A stretch of DNA of 64,000 nucleotides from Sva-07 sp963698565 (GTDB lineage: Bacteria > Actinomycetota > Acidimicrobiia > Acidimicrobiales > Ilumatobacteraceae): the NCBI GenBank assembly GCA_963698565.1, contig CAVORH010000002.1, positions 1 to 64,000 on the forward strand, given 5' to 3'. Made by a program: the position numbers and the translations under genes. The first letter of the stretch is position 1. The number at the start of each line of letters is the position of its first letter. Shown in pieces: positions 45,597-54,680 of the stretch. The notes beneath the pieces are model-generated. The model saw only the letters and a list, made by a program, of their open reading frames with translations, searched no databases and was not told where the DNA came from.

Positions 45597-47039
45597 ATGG
45601 CCGACACGATCCCGCAGCAACCCAGCGATCTGGCGCCGACCCTCGGTGCACTCCGAGCCTCCGGCTGGGTGTCGAGGCCGGTGAAACAGGAGGTGCGCGA
45701 GCACGCCATCGAGCAGGTGGCGGCCGGCGAGCCGCTCTTCGCCGGCGTGTCCGGATACGAGGACACCGTGATGCCCCAGCTGGAGAATGCGCTCCTGGCG
45801 GGGCACGACGTGATCTTCCTCGGCGAGCGCGGCCAGGCGAAGACCCGCATGATCCGATCGCTCACCGGGTTGCTCGACGAGTGGATGCCGATCGTTGCCG
45901 GCAGCGAGATCAACGACGACCCCTACGCCCCGGTGTCGAAGCACGCCCGCGACCTCGTCGAAGAACTCGGCGACGACACACCGATCCACTGGGTGCACCG
46001 CAGCGAACGGTTCGGTGAGAAGCTCGCCACGCCCGACACGTCGATCGCCGACCTGATCGGCGAGGTCGATCCGATCAAGGTGGCCGAGGGCCGGTACCTC
46101 TCCGACGAACTGACACTGCACTACGGACTCGTGCCACGGACCAATCGCGGCATCTTCGCGATCAACGAACTTCCCGACCTCGCCGAGCGGATCCAGGTGG
46201 GCATGCTCAACGTGCTCGAGGAACGCGACGTGCAGATCCGTGGGTACAAGATCCGACTCCCGCTCGATGTGATGCTGCTCGCATCGGCCAACCCGGAGGA
46301 CTACACCAACCGTGGCCGGATCATCACGCCGTTGAAGGACCGTTTCGGCAGTCAGATCCGCACGCACTACCCGCTCGAGGTCCACACCGAGGTCGACATC
46401 ATGCGACAGGAGGCGGTACCGCTCGACATCACCACCGCCGCCGGGCCGATTCGCGTCGACGTGCCCGACTACCTCGCCGATGTCGTCGCGACGTTCAGCC
46501 ATCTCGCGAGGGCGAGCAACCACGTCAACCAACGATCCGGTGTGAGCGTGCGCCTCAGTGTGGCCAACTACGAGGCGCTCGCCGCGAACGCGCTGCGACG
46601 CGGTCTGCGCGCCGGCGAGCGACACGTGGTGGCCCGCGTCGACGACCTCGACGCGCTCGCTGCGAGTTCGATGGGCAAGATCGAGATCGAGTCGCTGGAG
46701 GAGGGTCGCGAGGGCGCGATCATGGACAACCTCATCAAGGGCGCGGTGCTCACCGTGTTCAAGGACACCGTGCCACCGGAGCAGACCCGTGCGGTGGTCG
46801 ATGCGTTCGAGGGCGGCGCAGTGGCGCACACCGGCGAAGGAGTCACCAGTGAGGAACTGGCCCGACTCGTCGAGGAGGTCGACGCGCTGCGGGCTCCGGT
46901 TGCAGTTCTCACCGGCGGTGACGAGTCACCTGCAGCGGTGGGCGCAGCCGTCGAGTTCGTGCTCGAGGGCCTGCATCTGAGCAAGCGCCTCAACAAGGAC
47001 GCCAGCGGCGCCAGCGCCACCTACCGCGGCCGCACCTGA
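45597..47039 (+). CDS. MoxR/magnesium-chelatase-I-like AAA+ ATPase
   Basis: A 480-residue AAA+ protein. Walker A-like FLGERGQAKTRMIRSL, Walker B-like RGIFAINELPDLAERIQVGMLN, sensor ASANPEDYTNRGRIITPLKDRFGSQI. Such ATPases act as chaperones or activators, classically with a VWA-domain partner. The VWA protein at 48608 is the likely partner, though two opposite-strand genes lie between. ATG 45597 has TAGGTT 6 nt upstream (leaderless). Confidence 0.88.
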   Translation: MADTIPQQPSDLAPTLGALRASGWVSRPVKQEVREHAIEQVAAGEPLFAGVSGYEDTVMPQLENALLAGHDVIFLGERGQAKTRMIRSLTGLLDEWMPIVAGSEINDDPYAPVSKHARDLVEELGDDTPIHWVHRSERFGEKLATPDTSIADLIGEVDPIKVAEGRYLSDELTLHYGLVPRTNRGIFAINELPDLAERIQVGMLNVLEERDVQIRGYKIRLPLDVMLLASANPEDYTNRGRIITPLKDRFGSQIRTHYPLEVHTEVDIMRQEAVPLDITTAAGPIRVDVPDYLADVVATFSHLARASNHVNQRSGVSVRLSVANYEALAANALRRGLRAGERHVVARVDDLDALAASSMGKIEIESLEEGREGAIMDNLIKGAVLTVFKDTVPPEQTRAVVDAFEGGAVAHTGEGVTSEELARLVEEVDALRAPVAVLTGGDESPAAVGAAVEFVLEGLHLSKRLNKDASGASATYRGRT

Positions 47040-47063
47040 CGTTCCGTTCCGCCGGGAGGGGCC

Positions 47064-48026
47064 TCAAGCGACGTAGCGTTCGCCCGCGGGCGTGGGGGAG
47101 CGGTCGCCGTCGAGGAGGCCCCCCGGCGAATCGGGCGCCGAGATGCCCGGCTCGAGGAAACACGCGTCGAGGCGGACCCCATCGGCGATCGCATCGTCGA
47201 GCGACTCGACCAGTCGTCCGGCGATCTCGCCGGCGGTGTCGGGGTCGTCGTGACACGGGCAGAACTTCGACACGACGACCGGGGCGTCGACGGCGTCGGC
47301 GGCATCGCGCAGTCGGCGTCCCCAGTGCTCGGCTGCCGTATCGAGTTCGCGGTCGCCCACCGTTCCGTCGCGTTCCCAGTCGGTCGGCAGGACCAGCCCG
47401 AGGGCGTCGAGCGAACCGTCGTAGCGCTCGAACGTGTCGTCGTCCGGGCCGAGCGACGCGACCACCGGGTGCACGCCGCCGAGGATGCCCCACGTGTCAC
47501 GCCACGGTTGCGTCGGTGCGCCGAGCGGGATCTCGGCGAACGGCACCCAGCCGTGAACGCTGTCCCCGAACTCCTCTGCGGCCAGTTCGACCCATCGTGG
47601 CCACCAGCGGGTGAACGCTTCGTCGTCTCCGAGCCCGCCCTCGTTGTCGAACCACCGGGGAATCGAGCCGTCGTGGAGCGTCGCCCACACCTGCAGTCCG
47701 ATCGCGTCGGCGGCGGCGATCACTTGTCCGAACCGTTCGGCCCAGTCGGCGTCGAGGCGGTCGGGGGCCGGCTGGAGGCGCGCCCAGTCGAGCGTCAGAC
47801 GGATGTCGGTGACACCCAGTTCCTGCAGGGTGGCGAGGTCGTCGGGCCAGCGCGAAAAGAAGCCGTTGCCCGCTGTCGGCCCGAGATCGGAGCCGTCGGC
47901 ATACCCGAGCGTGGTCGACGTGGGGAGGGCGGTGCCCCGGCGGAACGGCATGGCGGTCTCGATGTGGTCGGTGAGGTGGTCGGCCAGGTGAACGGGGTCG
48001 ATCAGATGAACGGGCTGCGCGTCCAC
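47064..48026 (-). CDS. glycoside hydrolase family 1-like protein, short and probably non-catalytic
   Basis: A 320-residue TIM-barrel protein resembling GH1 beta-glucosidases: GNGFFSRWPDDLATLQELGVTDIRLTLDWARLQP, IGLQVWATLHDGSIPRWF and WVPFAEIPLG, matching the acid/base NEP motif with Glu kept. The nucleophile motif TENG is absent; the matching strand reads VVVSKFCPC. It is about 130 residues shorter than GH1 enzymes. GTG 48026 overlaps the upstream cyclase by 25 nt; ATG 47951 is an alternative. Confidence 0.7.
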   Translation of the reverse strand: MDAQPVHLIDPVHLADHLTDHIETAMPFRRGTALPTSTTLGYADGSDLGPTAGNGFFSRWPDDLATLQELGVTDIRLTLDWARLQPAPDRLDADWAERFGQVIAAADAIGLQVWATLHDGSIPRWFDNEGGLGDDEAFTRWWPRWVELAAEEFGDSVHGWVPFAEIPLGAPTQPWRDTWGILGGVHPVVASLGPDDDTFERYDGSLDALGLVLPTDWERDGTVGDRELDTAAEHWGRRLRDAADAVDAPVVVSKFCPCHDDPDTAGEIAGRLVESLDDAIADGVRLDACFLEPGISAPDSPGGLLDGDRSPTPAGERYVA

Positions 48027-48547
48027 AGGTCGGCAGCATCGACACTGGCCGGTTGGGGCGTACCGACGAGTTCGACCACGTCGATCGGACCGGGGAACCC
48101 ACGGAGTTCGACCTCGCCGTGGGGGAGTGCACGGACCCCTTCGGGGAGTCGTTCGAGCTGCATCGTCGGTATGAGCACCTCGACGCCCTTGGCGAAGTCA
48201 CACAGGCGTGCGGCCATGTTGACCGCCGAGCCGATGTAGTCGTCGCCTTCGAAGAGGAGGGCATGACCGGTGGCGAGGCCGGCGCGGACCGTGAGCGGGG
48301 CGCACACGTCGGTGGCCTTCTGCTCGAGGTCGAGCACGAACTCGATGGCGTCGCGCTGGTTGACCGCGACGATCATGCAGCCGTCACCGAGCCACTTCGC
48401 GATGCGCACCCCTCGTTCCGACGCCACCTCGCGGACGATCCCCCGGAAGGTGCTGAGGACGCGGCCGGCTGCGTCGTCGCCGAACGCTGCGGTGTAGTTC
48501 GTGAATCCGGACAGGTCGACGAACACGAACGTGCGGGGGACACGCAT
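48002..48547 (-). CDS. class III nucleotide cyclase domain protein
   Basis: A 181-residue single cyclase domain. Metal aspartates in FVFVDLSGFTNYTA and KWLGDGCMIVA; the substrate/transition-state region IGSAVNMAARLCDFA shows Asn and Arg. No sensor or membrane part is attached, so it probably dimerises and reads a cytosolic signal. ATG 48547 gives MRVPRTFVF. Overlaps the GH1-like gene and diverges from the VWA gene. Confidence 0.85.
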   Translation of the reverse strand: MRVPRTFVFVDLSGFTNYTAAFGDDAAGRVLSTFRGIVREVASERGVRIAKWLGDGCMIVAVNQRDAIEFVLDLEQKATDVCAPLTVRAGLATGHALLFEGDDYIGSAVNMAARLCDFAKGVEVLIPTMQLERLPEGVRALPHGEVELRGFPGPIDVVELVGTPQPASVDAADLWTRSPFI

Positions 48548-48607
48548 GAAGACCGATGATATTGGCTCCGAACGGCGAAGGAGCGGACAACCCGTTAAGT
48601 TCCCTTC

Positions 48608-50620
48608 ATGGCGAAGCGGTTCGAGTACTCGCGTTGGGACGGCACGCAGACCGGTTTCGAGTTCGATGCCGACGCCGCCTTCGACGAACTGACCGACGAG
48701 TTGCTCTACCACGGCGACGTGAACGCCGCGCTGCGACGGATGATGCAGGAGGGCCTGCGCGACCGGAATGGGGAGGAACTCCAGGGGATCCGCGAGCTGC
48801 TCGAGCGACTGCGCCAGGAACGTCAGCAGCGGCTGGAGAACTCCGATCTCGGTGGGGTGTACGACGAGATCAAGGCCGAACTCGACGACATCATCGACGA
48901 GGAGCGCCATGCGATCGACAACGCTCGACGAGATGCGCTGAACTCCGGCGACGAGCGACGGGCCGACAATGCGCAGGCCGCTGCCGACGAGCGCAACATG
49001 CGGCTCGACCTGATGCCCGACGATCTCGCGGGCAAGGTTCGTGAACTCGACGCCTACAACTTCGAGTCGAAGGACGCCAAGCAGCGATTCGACCAGCTGA
49101 TGGACAAGCTGCGCGAGCAGTTGATGCAGCAGATGGTCGACCAGATGTCGGGCGCGATGCAGAACATGACGCCCGAGGACATGGCCCGTATGAAGGACAT
49201 GATGGCGGCCCTCAACGAGATGCTCGAGAAGCACCAGCGGGGCGACGATCCGGGCTTCGAGGAGTTCATGGAGGAGTACGGCGACTTCTTCCCCGAGAAC
49301 CCCGAGACCGTCGAGGAACTGCTCGAGCAGATGGCCAGACGGATGGCGGCGATGCAGGCGATGATGAACTCGATGACGCCCGAACAGCGGGCCCAGCTCC
49401 AGCAACTGTCCGACCAGCTCTTGGAGGACATGGACCTGCAGTGGCAGATGCAGCAGCTGTCGGGGAACCTGCAGCAGATGTTCCCCCAGATGAACTGGAA
49501 CCAGGGCTACGACTTCGAGGGCCAGGATCCGATGGGCTTCCAGCAGGCCATGCAGGCCATGCAGGACATGGGTGACCTCGACCAACTGGAGAACCTGCTG
49601 CGCAATGCGTCGAGCCCGGGGGCGCTCGCCGAGGCCGACATGGACCGCGTGCGTGACCTGTTGGGCGAGGATGCCGCGAGGTCACTCGAACGGTTGGCCG
49701 AGCTCACGAAGATGCTCGAGGAGGCGGGGCTGATCGAGCAGAAGGAGGGGCGGCTCGAGATGACGCCCAAGGGCCTGCGCAAGATCGGCTCCAACGCCCT
49801 GCGCGACCTGTTCTCGAAGCTGGCGAAGGACACGGTCGGCCAGCACCAGACCTCGAACCTCGGCCAAGGCCACGAGCGCACGTACGACACGAAGCCCTAC
49901 GAGTACGGCGATCCGTTCCAACTCGACCTCAACCGCACCATTCGCAACGCGCTCGCTCGCAGCGGAGGGGGTACGCCGATCCAGCTGGACCCGGCCGACT
50001 TCGAGATCGAGCGCACCGAACACCTCACGAGGTCGTCGACGGTCCTGATGCTCGACCTGTCGCTGTCGATGCCGATGCGCGACAACTTCCTGCCGGCCAA
50101 GAAGGTGGCGATGGCGCTGCACAGCCTGATCACGTCGCAGTTCCCTCGCGACTATCTCGGGATCGTCGGGTTCTCCGAGACGGCGCGGATCCTCACGGCC
50201 GAGCAGTTGCCCGAGGTGTCGTGGGACTTCGTCTACGGCACGAACATGCACCACGGCTTCACCTTGGCGCGCAAGCTGCTCGCCCGGGAGTCGGGCACCA
50301 AGCAGATCATCATGATCACCGATGGCGAGCCGACGGCACACATCATGGACAACGGGATGCCGTTCTTCAACTATCCGCCCGTCCGCGAAACCGTCGAGGC
50401 CACGCTGCGTGAGGTCGTTCGGTGCACCAAGGAGCAGATCCGGATCAACACGTTCGGGCTCGGCGCCGACGGGTCGTTGCGGGCCTTCATCGAGCAGCTG
50501 ACCCAGATCAACCGGGGTCGAGCGTTCTTCACGACGCCCGAACATCTCGGCGATTACGTGCTGGTCGACTTCATGGAGGGCAAGCGCGCCCTCGCCGCCC
50601 GCGGCCGTCGCGCCGGCTGA
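48608..50620 (+). CDS. VWA-domain protein, MoxR partner
   Basis: A 670-residue protein. A helical N-terminus, Met/Gln/Glu-rich low-complexity segments (about 160-330; MQQMVDQMSGAMQNM), then a C-terminal von Willebrand A domain with MIDAS motif DLSLSMPM, FVYGTNMHHGF and MITDGEPTAHI. It resembles CoxE/YehP-type partners of MoxR ATPases. ATG 48608 follows TTAAGT by 7 nt. A GC hairpin follows the stop. Confidence 0.88.
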   Translation: MAKRFEYSRWDGTQTGFEFDADAAFDELTDELLYHGDVNAALRRMMQEGLRDRNGEELQGIRELLERLRQERQQRLENSDLGGVYDEIKAELDDIIDEERHAIDNARRDALNSGDERRADNAQAAADERNMRLDLMPDDLAGKVRELDAYNFESKDAKQRFDQLMDKLREQLMQQMVDQMSGAMQNMTPEDMARMKDMMAALNEMLEKHQRGDDPGFEEFMEEYGDFFPENPETVEELLEQMARRMAAMQAMMNSMTPEQRAQLQQLSDQLLEDMDLQWQMQQLSGNLQQMFPQMNWNQGYDFEGQDPMGFQQAMQAMQDMGDLDQLENLLRNASSPGALAEADMDRVRDLLGEDAARSLERLAELTKMLEEAGLIEQKEGRLEMTPKGLRKIGSNALRDLFSKLAKDTVGQHQTSNLGQGHERTYDTKPYEYGDPFQLDLNRTIRNALARSGGGTPIQLDPADFEIERTEHLTRSSTVLMLDLSLSMPMRDNFLPAKKVAMALHSLITSQFPRDYLGIVGFSETARILTAEQLPEVSWDFVYGTNMHHGFTLARKLLARESGTKQIIMITDGEPTAHIMDNGMPFFNYPPVRETVEATLREVVRCTKEQIRINTFGLGADGSLRAFIEQLTQINRGRAFFTTPEHLGDYVLVDFMEGKRALAARGRRAG

Positions 50621-50621
50621 T

Positions 50622-50640
50622 TTCGCGCGTTCCGCGCGAA
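50622..50640 (+). terminator. hairpin terminator candidate after the VWA gene
   Basis: Stem ttcgcgcg/cgcgcgaa with loop ttc, starting 2 nt after the stop. Confidence 0.5.
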
Positions 50641-50656
50641 TCCGAGAAATCCGCCC

Positions 50657-50704
50657 TTGCGAAACCGGTGTGTGCTATGGCAGAATGACGCCACTGTAAT
50701 TACA
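50657..50704 (+). promoter_or_regulatory. whiB promoter with TGTAATTACA palindrome at the predicted transcript start
   Basis: TTGCGA (50657-50662), 18 nt, CAGAAT (50681-50686). A perfect 10-bp palindrome TGTAATTACA (50695-50704) covers the expected transcription start, so it could be an operator. The leader to the whiB start would be about 85 nt. Confidence 0.45.
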
Positions 50705-50779
50705 TCGCTGTCGATCACTCGTTCGGGGGCGGGTGATTGCGCCCAACTCGTTGCCCACGGGCCTGCAGGAGGTCCTCAC

Positions 50780-51079
50780 ATGCAGTTCATCACCACATCC
50801 AGCATCACGGTCAGCGCCACGCCGGTCGAACCCGATCCCGACTGGCACGACTACGCCAACTGTCTGGGTGTCGATCCCGATCTGTTCTTCCCTGAGCGTG
50901 GCGCGTCGACGCGCGAGGCCAAGGAGGTCTGTCGGGGGTGTGAGGTGCGCCACGACTGTCTCGAGTTCGCGCTGCAGAACGGCGAGAAGTTCGGTATCTG
51001 GGGCGGGTTGTCCGAGCGGGAACGCCGTCGGATCCGCCGCCAACGCGCGCAGGTCGCGCGCAGCACGATCGGCGCCTGA
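50780..51079 (+). CDS. WhiB-family transcription factor (WhiB2-like)
   Basis: A 99-residue [4Fe-4S] regulator. Four cysteines: ANCLGV, then CRGCEVRHDCLEF (C-x2-C-x5-C); GIWGGLSERERRRIRR is the turn and basic DNA-binding tail. PERGASTREAKEVC closely resembles WhiB2/WhmD, which controls septation and division. ATG 50780 has aggaggt 7-8 nt upstream. Confidence 0.92.
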   Translation: MQFITTSSITVSATPVEPDPDWHDYANCLGVDPDLFFPERGASTREAKEVCRGCEVRHDCLEFALQNGEKFGIWGGLSERERRRIRRQRAQVARSTIGA

Positions 51080-51159
51080 GCCGATCGGTCCTGCGGCGTT
51101 CGTCGACGAAGTTCGCTCGTCGCGCTGACGGCCGCGGATGGTTGGGGTAGCCTGACGGT

Positions 51160-51390
51160 ATGCCTGGTGGCCCCGAACTGATCATCATCCTGGTCGTCGT
51201 GCTCGTGCTCTTCGGCGGCTCGCAGCTGCCGAAACTCGCGAAGAACCTCGGCAAGGCACAGAAGGAGTTCAAGGAAGGCATGGGTGAGGGTGCGCAGACC
51301 GCCCCACCGCCCGCCGCTCCGGCTCCCACGCAGGCTGCGCCGCCACCGCCGCCGCCACCCCCGGCGGCACCTCCGACCAGCGGGCAGTAG
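51160..51390 (+). CDS. tatA: Sec-independent translocase TatA
   Basis: A 76-residue TatA/E: short N-terminus, TM helix ELIIILVVVLVLFGGSQLP, hinge and amphipathic helix KLAKNLGKAQKEFKEGM, then an acidic/Pro-Ala-rich tail. Forms the pore of the twin-arginine pathway. ATG 51160 has TAGCCT 6 nt upstream. TatB and TatC are not nearby. A 14-nt palindrome (51394-51407) follows the stop. Confidence 0.92.
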   Translation: MPGGPELIIILVVVLVLFGGSQLPKLAKNLGKAQKEFKEGMGEGAQTAPPPAAPAPTQAAPPPPPPPPAAPPTSGQ

Positions 51391-51459
51391 CCGCTGCGCC
51401 GGCGCAGGCGCGCCGGTCCGATCGGGAATCGAGGCAGCTGCGCTCGGCGGCTGGTGAGA

Positions 51460-51783
51460 TCAGACGGTCTCGTCGACGCGACGGCGCTTGAGGATGCGGC
51501 GACGCTCGCGCTCGCTGCAACCGCCCCACACGCCGTGGTCGATGCGCTCCTCGAGCGCGAACTCCAAGCAGGTGCCGATCACCGGGCAGTCCCGACAGAT
51601 CTTGCGGGCGCGGTCGACGCCGACGCCATCGCTCGGGAAGAAGGTGGCCGGTGGGTGCAGTCGGCAGTTGCCCTGGGCCATCCATGCCGTCACCGAGTCG
51701 GGGTCGTGTGGGGCGTTGCCGAGTTCCGCCGGTCGTTCGGCGGAGACGGTGAGCGTGGTCGAGGTTCGCTTTCGGGAGATCAT
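51460..51783 (-). CDS. WhiB-family transcription factor (second type)
   Basis: A 107-residue WhiB protein: GNCRLHPPATFF, CRDCPVIGTCLEFAL (C-x2-C-x5-C), GVWGGCSERERRRILKRRR. It differs from the WhiB at 50780 in the N-terminal domain and an extra Cys in the WGG turn. ATG 51783 with gaaagg about 6 nt upstream. Confidence 0.9.
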   Translation of the reverse strand: MISRKRTSTTLTVSAERPAELGNAPHDPDSVTAWMAQGNCRLHPPATFFPSDGVGVDRARKICRDCPVIGTCLEFALEERIDHGVWGGCSERERRRILKRRRVDETV

Positions 51784-52155
51784 GGGGGCCTTTCTTCGGA
51801 GGGCGGCGCGGGAACCGTTCCTCGTCGTGGTCAGAGCGTCGGTGGAGACGTTGTGATGGGGGTGTGCGGAAGGTGAGAGTTCGGTGTGGAATCGAGCGTT
51901 GGCGGTGGGGTGTGGGGTCGATGTCGCGGTGTCGGTCGGAATCCGTACGGTGATTGGACGCCCGGGACGCCGGGTTGGTTCCCGATCGTTCTCGGTTGTT
52001 TGTTGCGATCCTGCACCCGAATCGTAACGTATCTGTAATGAGAATGCCAGCCCTGTCGTCCCGGCTCGGCGAAACGACCGAGACCGCTCCGGCGCCGCAC
52101 CGCTGTCGAGTGGAGACCTCGCGGACCACCGACCTCGACGCTAGAGTCGTCTCCC
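51784..52155. other. 372-bp intergenic region between divergent whiB and a small gene
   Basis: No convincing coding frame. On the minus strand TACGAT (complement of 52021-52026) is a candidate -10 for the second whiB, with a weak -35, giving a leader of about 230 nt. On the plus strand TAGAGT (52142-52147) is the -10 of the next gene. I see no strong repeat or riboswitch-like motif. Confidence 0.4.
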
Positions 52156-52422
52156 ATGACCGACCTCGCCGAGCCCCAGGCCCCCCGTGCGCACGCCCGC
52201 ATCGTGTACCACGGCCCGGTCGCACCGCACTGGGAGGTCTACGGCGACTGGGGCGACCGGCAGGCGCTCGACGAGTTCCGGGCCCGCGTGCTCGCCCGTC
52301 TGGTGCTCCTGCCGCGCGACGATCCCCAGTTCCGACGGAACCGTGAGCGCATCGTGCGCGACGCCGAGCGAGAACTGATCTCGATCGAGTGGGACCTCGG
52401 CTACGCCGAGGACTCGGCCTGA
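52156..52422 (+). CDS. small conserved-looking protein, unknown
   Basis: An 88-residue acidic/Arg-rich soluble protein (HWEVYGDWGDRQALDEFRARV, FRRNRERIVRDAERELI) with a helical second half. No family recognised. ATG 52156 has TAGAGT 8 nt upstream (leaderless). It ends 39 nt before ppk and may be cotranscribed with it. Confidence 0.7.
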   Translation: MTDLAEPQAPRAHARIVYHGPVAPHWEVYGDWGDRQALDEFRARVLARLVLLPRDDPQFRRNRERIVRDAERELISIEWDLGYAEDSA

Positions 52423-52461
52423 TCGCCGAGCCGACAACGGAGCGCGGACGGGCCCGTTGCG

Positions 52462-54546
52462 ATGGCTGACGAGCGATTCCTCAACCGGGAGCTGAGTTGG
52501 CTGGCATTCAACGACCGGGTGCTGCAGTTGGCCGCCGAGTCCGGCATCCCGTTGCTCGAGCGTGCCAAGTTCTGCGCGATCACCTGCACCAACCTCGACG
52601 AGTTCTTCCAGGTGCGCGTCGCCGCCCTGAAGGATCAGATCGTGGCGTCGATCGACCGGCCGTCACCCGACGGCCGTACGCCCGCCCAGACCCTCGCCGA
52701 GGTGAACCACCGGGTGCTCGAACTGATCGACCGGGTGGACACGGTGTTCGTCGACGGTCTCGTCCCCGAACTCCGGGCAGCCGGCGTCGACCTCATCTCG
52801 TGGGACGACGTGACCCCCGACGAACGCGAGGTGCTCGACGAGTGGTTCGAGGAGCGGGTGTTCCCGGTGCTCACCCCACTCGCCGTCGACCCCGGTCATC
52901 CGTTCCCGTACATCTCCGATCTCGCGTTGTCGCTCGCGGTGAACGTCGCCGACCCGGAGACGGGCGACCGCCGCTTCGCCCGGTTGAAGGTGCCCCGCCT
53001 GTTCCCTCGGCTGGTCGAGCCGTCACCCGGCCGCTTCCTGCCGGTCGAACAGCTGATCGCGGCCAAGCTCGACCGCCTCTTCGTCGGCATGATCGTCGAG
53101 GACTGGGCGCCGTTCCGCGTCAGTCGCAACGCCGACCTCACCCTCGAAGAGGAGGAGGCCGACGACCTGCTCGAAGCGGTCGAGATGGAACTGCGTCGGC
53201 GTCGCTTCAACAAGGCGGTCCGACTCGAGGTGTCCCACGACATCGGCGCGGAGGTGCTCGAACTGCTCGTGCGTGAACTCGACCTCACGATGGACGACGT
53301 CACGTTCCATCGCGCACCGCTCGACCTGAGCTGCCTCTGGCAGTTGCTCGACCTCGACCGTCCCGATCTCAAGGACGAGGCCTGGCCACCGGTCACCGCC
53401 GGACGGATCATCGCCGCCGAGGAGACCGACCGGCCGATCTTCGACGTGATCCGCCACCGGGCGATCATGCTGCACCACCCCTACGAGAGCTTCGCGAGCA
53501 GCGTCGAGGCGTTCATCCAGCAGGCGGCCGACGACCCGAAGGTGCAGTCGATCAAGATGACGCTGTACCGCGCCGGCGGCGACAGCGCGATCATCCGCAG
53601 CCTGATGCGCGCCGCCGAGCGCGGCGTCCAGGTTGCCGTGCTCGTCGAGCTCAAGGCGCGCTTCGACGAGGCCAACAACGTCCAGTGGGCCCGCCAGCTC
53701 GAACGCTCCGGCGTACACGTCGTGTACGGCATGGTCGGGCTCAAGACCCACAGCAAGGTCGCGCTCGTGGTCCGCGACGACGTCGACCAGCTCCGGCGCT
53801 ACGTCCACATCGGTACCGGCAACTACAACGCGAAGACCGCTCGGATCTACGAGGACCTCGGCGTGCTCACCTGCTCGCCCGACATCGGCGACGACGCCGC
53901 CCAACTCTTCAACCACCTCACCGGCTACAGCCGATCCGACGACTACCGCAACCTGCTCGTCGCGCCCCGCGACCTGCGTCGGCAACTCGTCGACCTGATC
54001 GAACACGAGGCGTCCTTCGGTCCCGACGGCCACATCACGCTGAAGTGCAACTCGATCGCCGACGACGAACTGATCGAGACGCTGTACCGGGCGAGCGCGG
54101 CGGGGGCCCGCGTCGACATCGTCGTGCGCGGCATCTGCTGTCTGCGCGCCGGCGTGCCCGGGCTGTCGGAGAACATCCACGTGCGCAGCATCCTCGGCCG
54201 CTACCTGGAGCACAGCCGGATCTACCGGTTCGGGCACGGCAACGTCGTGCACGGTGAACGTCTCGCCGGTGCCACGTCCGACCAGGTGTACCTGATCGGC
54301 TCCGCCGACCTGATGCCGCGCAACCTCAATCGCCGCGTCGAGGTGATGGTGCCGATCGAACACGCCCGCCACACGGCGGCGCTCGACCAGGCGCTCGCCT
54401 TCGCGCTCGCCGACGACATCGTCGCGTGGGAACTCCAGCCGGACGACACGTGGCTGCGGGTCGGGCCGACCGACTCGTTCGAACCGCATGCGCAGGAGCG
54501 CATGTACCGCTGGATGGTCGAGCAGCAGCTCACCGGCCGGACTTGA
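52462..54546 (+). CDS. ppk: polyphosphate kinase 1
   Basis: A 694-residue Ppk1 making polyphosphate from ATP. N-terminal RFLNRELSWLAFNDRVLQLA; catalytic His in GLKTHSKVALVVRDD (autophosphorylated) and second His in YLEHSRIYRFGHG; ligand residues in KMTLYRAGGDSAI and RYVHIGTGNYNAKTARIYED. Domain order and length match the family. ATG 52462. Followed by the PHO-box promoter of pstS. Confidence 0.96.
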   Translation: MADERFLNRELSWLAFNDRVLQLAAESGIPLLERAKFCAITCTNLDEFFQVRVAALKDQIVASIDRPSPDGRTPAQTLAEVNHRVLELIDRVDTVFVDGLVPELRAAGVDLISWDDVTPDEREVLDEWFEERVFPVLTPLAVDPGHPFPYISDLALSLAVNVADPETGDRRFARLKVPRLFPRLVEPSPGRFLPVEQLIAAKLDRLFVGMIVEDWAPFRVSRNADLTLEEEEADDLLEAVEMELRRRRFNKAVRLEVSHDIGAEVLELLVRELDLTMDDVTFHRAPLDLSCLWQLLDLDRPDLKDEAWPPVTAGRIIAAEETDRPIFDVIRHRAIMLHHPYESFASSVEAFIQQAADDPKVQSIKMTLYRAGGDSAIIRSLMRAAERGVQVAVLVELKARFDEANNVQWARQLERSGVHVVYGMVGLKTHSKVALVVRDDVDQLRRYVHIGTGNYNAKTARIYEDLGVLTCSPDIGDDAAQLFNHLTGYSRSDDYRNLLVAPRDLRRQLVDLIEHEASFGPDGHITLKCNSIADDELIETLYRASAAGARVDIVVRGICCLRAGVPGLSENIHVRSILGRYLEHSRIYRFGHGNVVHGERLAGATSDQVYLIGSADLMPRNLNRRVEVMVPIEHARHTAALDQALAFALADDIVAWELQPDDTWLRVGPTDSFEPHAQERMYRWMVEQQLTGRT

Positions 54547-54561
54547 GCCGATCCGGCGACA

Positions 54562-54638
54562 GTTCGTCTGTTCGACGGCAGCCGTTCACCTCCCGTTCAC
54601 CCGAGACGGGACTCCGGTTCACCTGGCACCCGTAGGTT
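54562..54638 (+). promoter_or_regulatory. PHO box and promoter of pstS
   Basis: GTTCACC repeats at 54584-54590, 54595-54601 and 54617-54623 sit on an exact 11-nt grid, with a degenerate unit at 54606-54612 and GTTCGTC at 54562-54568 also in phase. This is the known PhoP/RegX3 direct-repeat pattern. TAGGTT (54633-54638) is the -10, so the array occupies the -35 region as in PhoP-activated promoters. Confidence 0.85.
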
Positions 54639-54680
54639 TCGCGCCTGGCGCAGCCGAACCGGCTCGTCAGTGACCACATC

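Noticed and set aside
45512..46829. N-terminal extension of the GH2 protein across the MoxR gene
   Set aside because: The antisense stretch has no glycosidase motif; MDLDGIWLAAV at 45512 is a natural family start.
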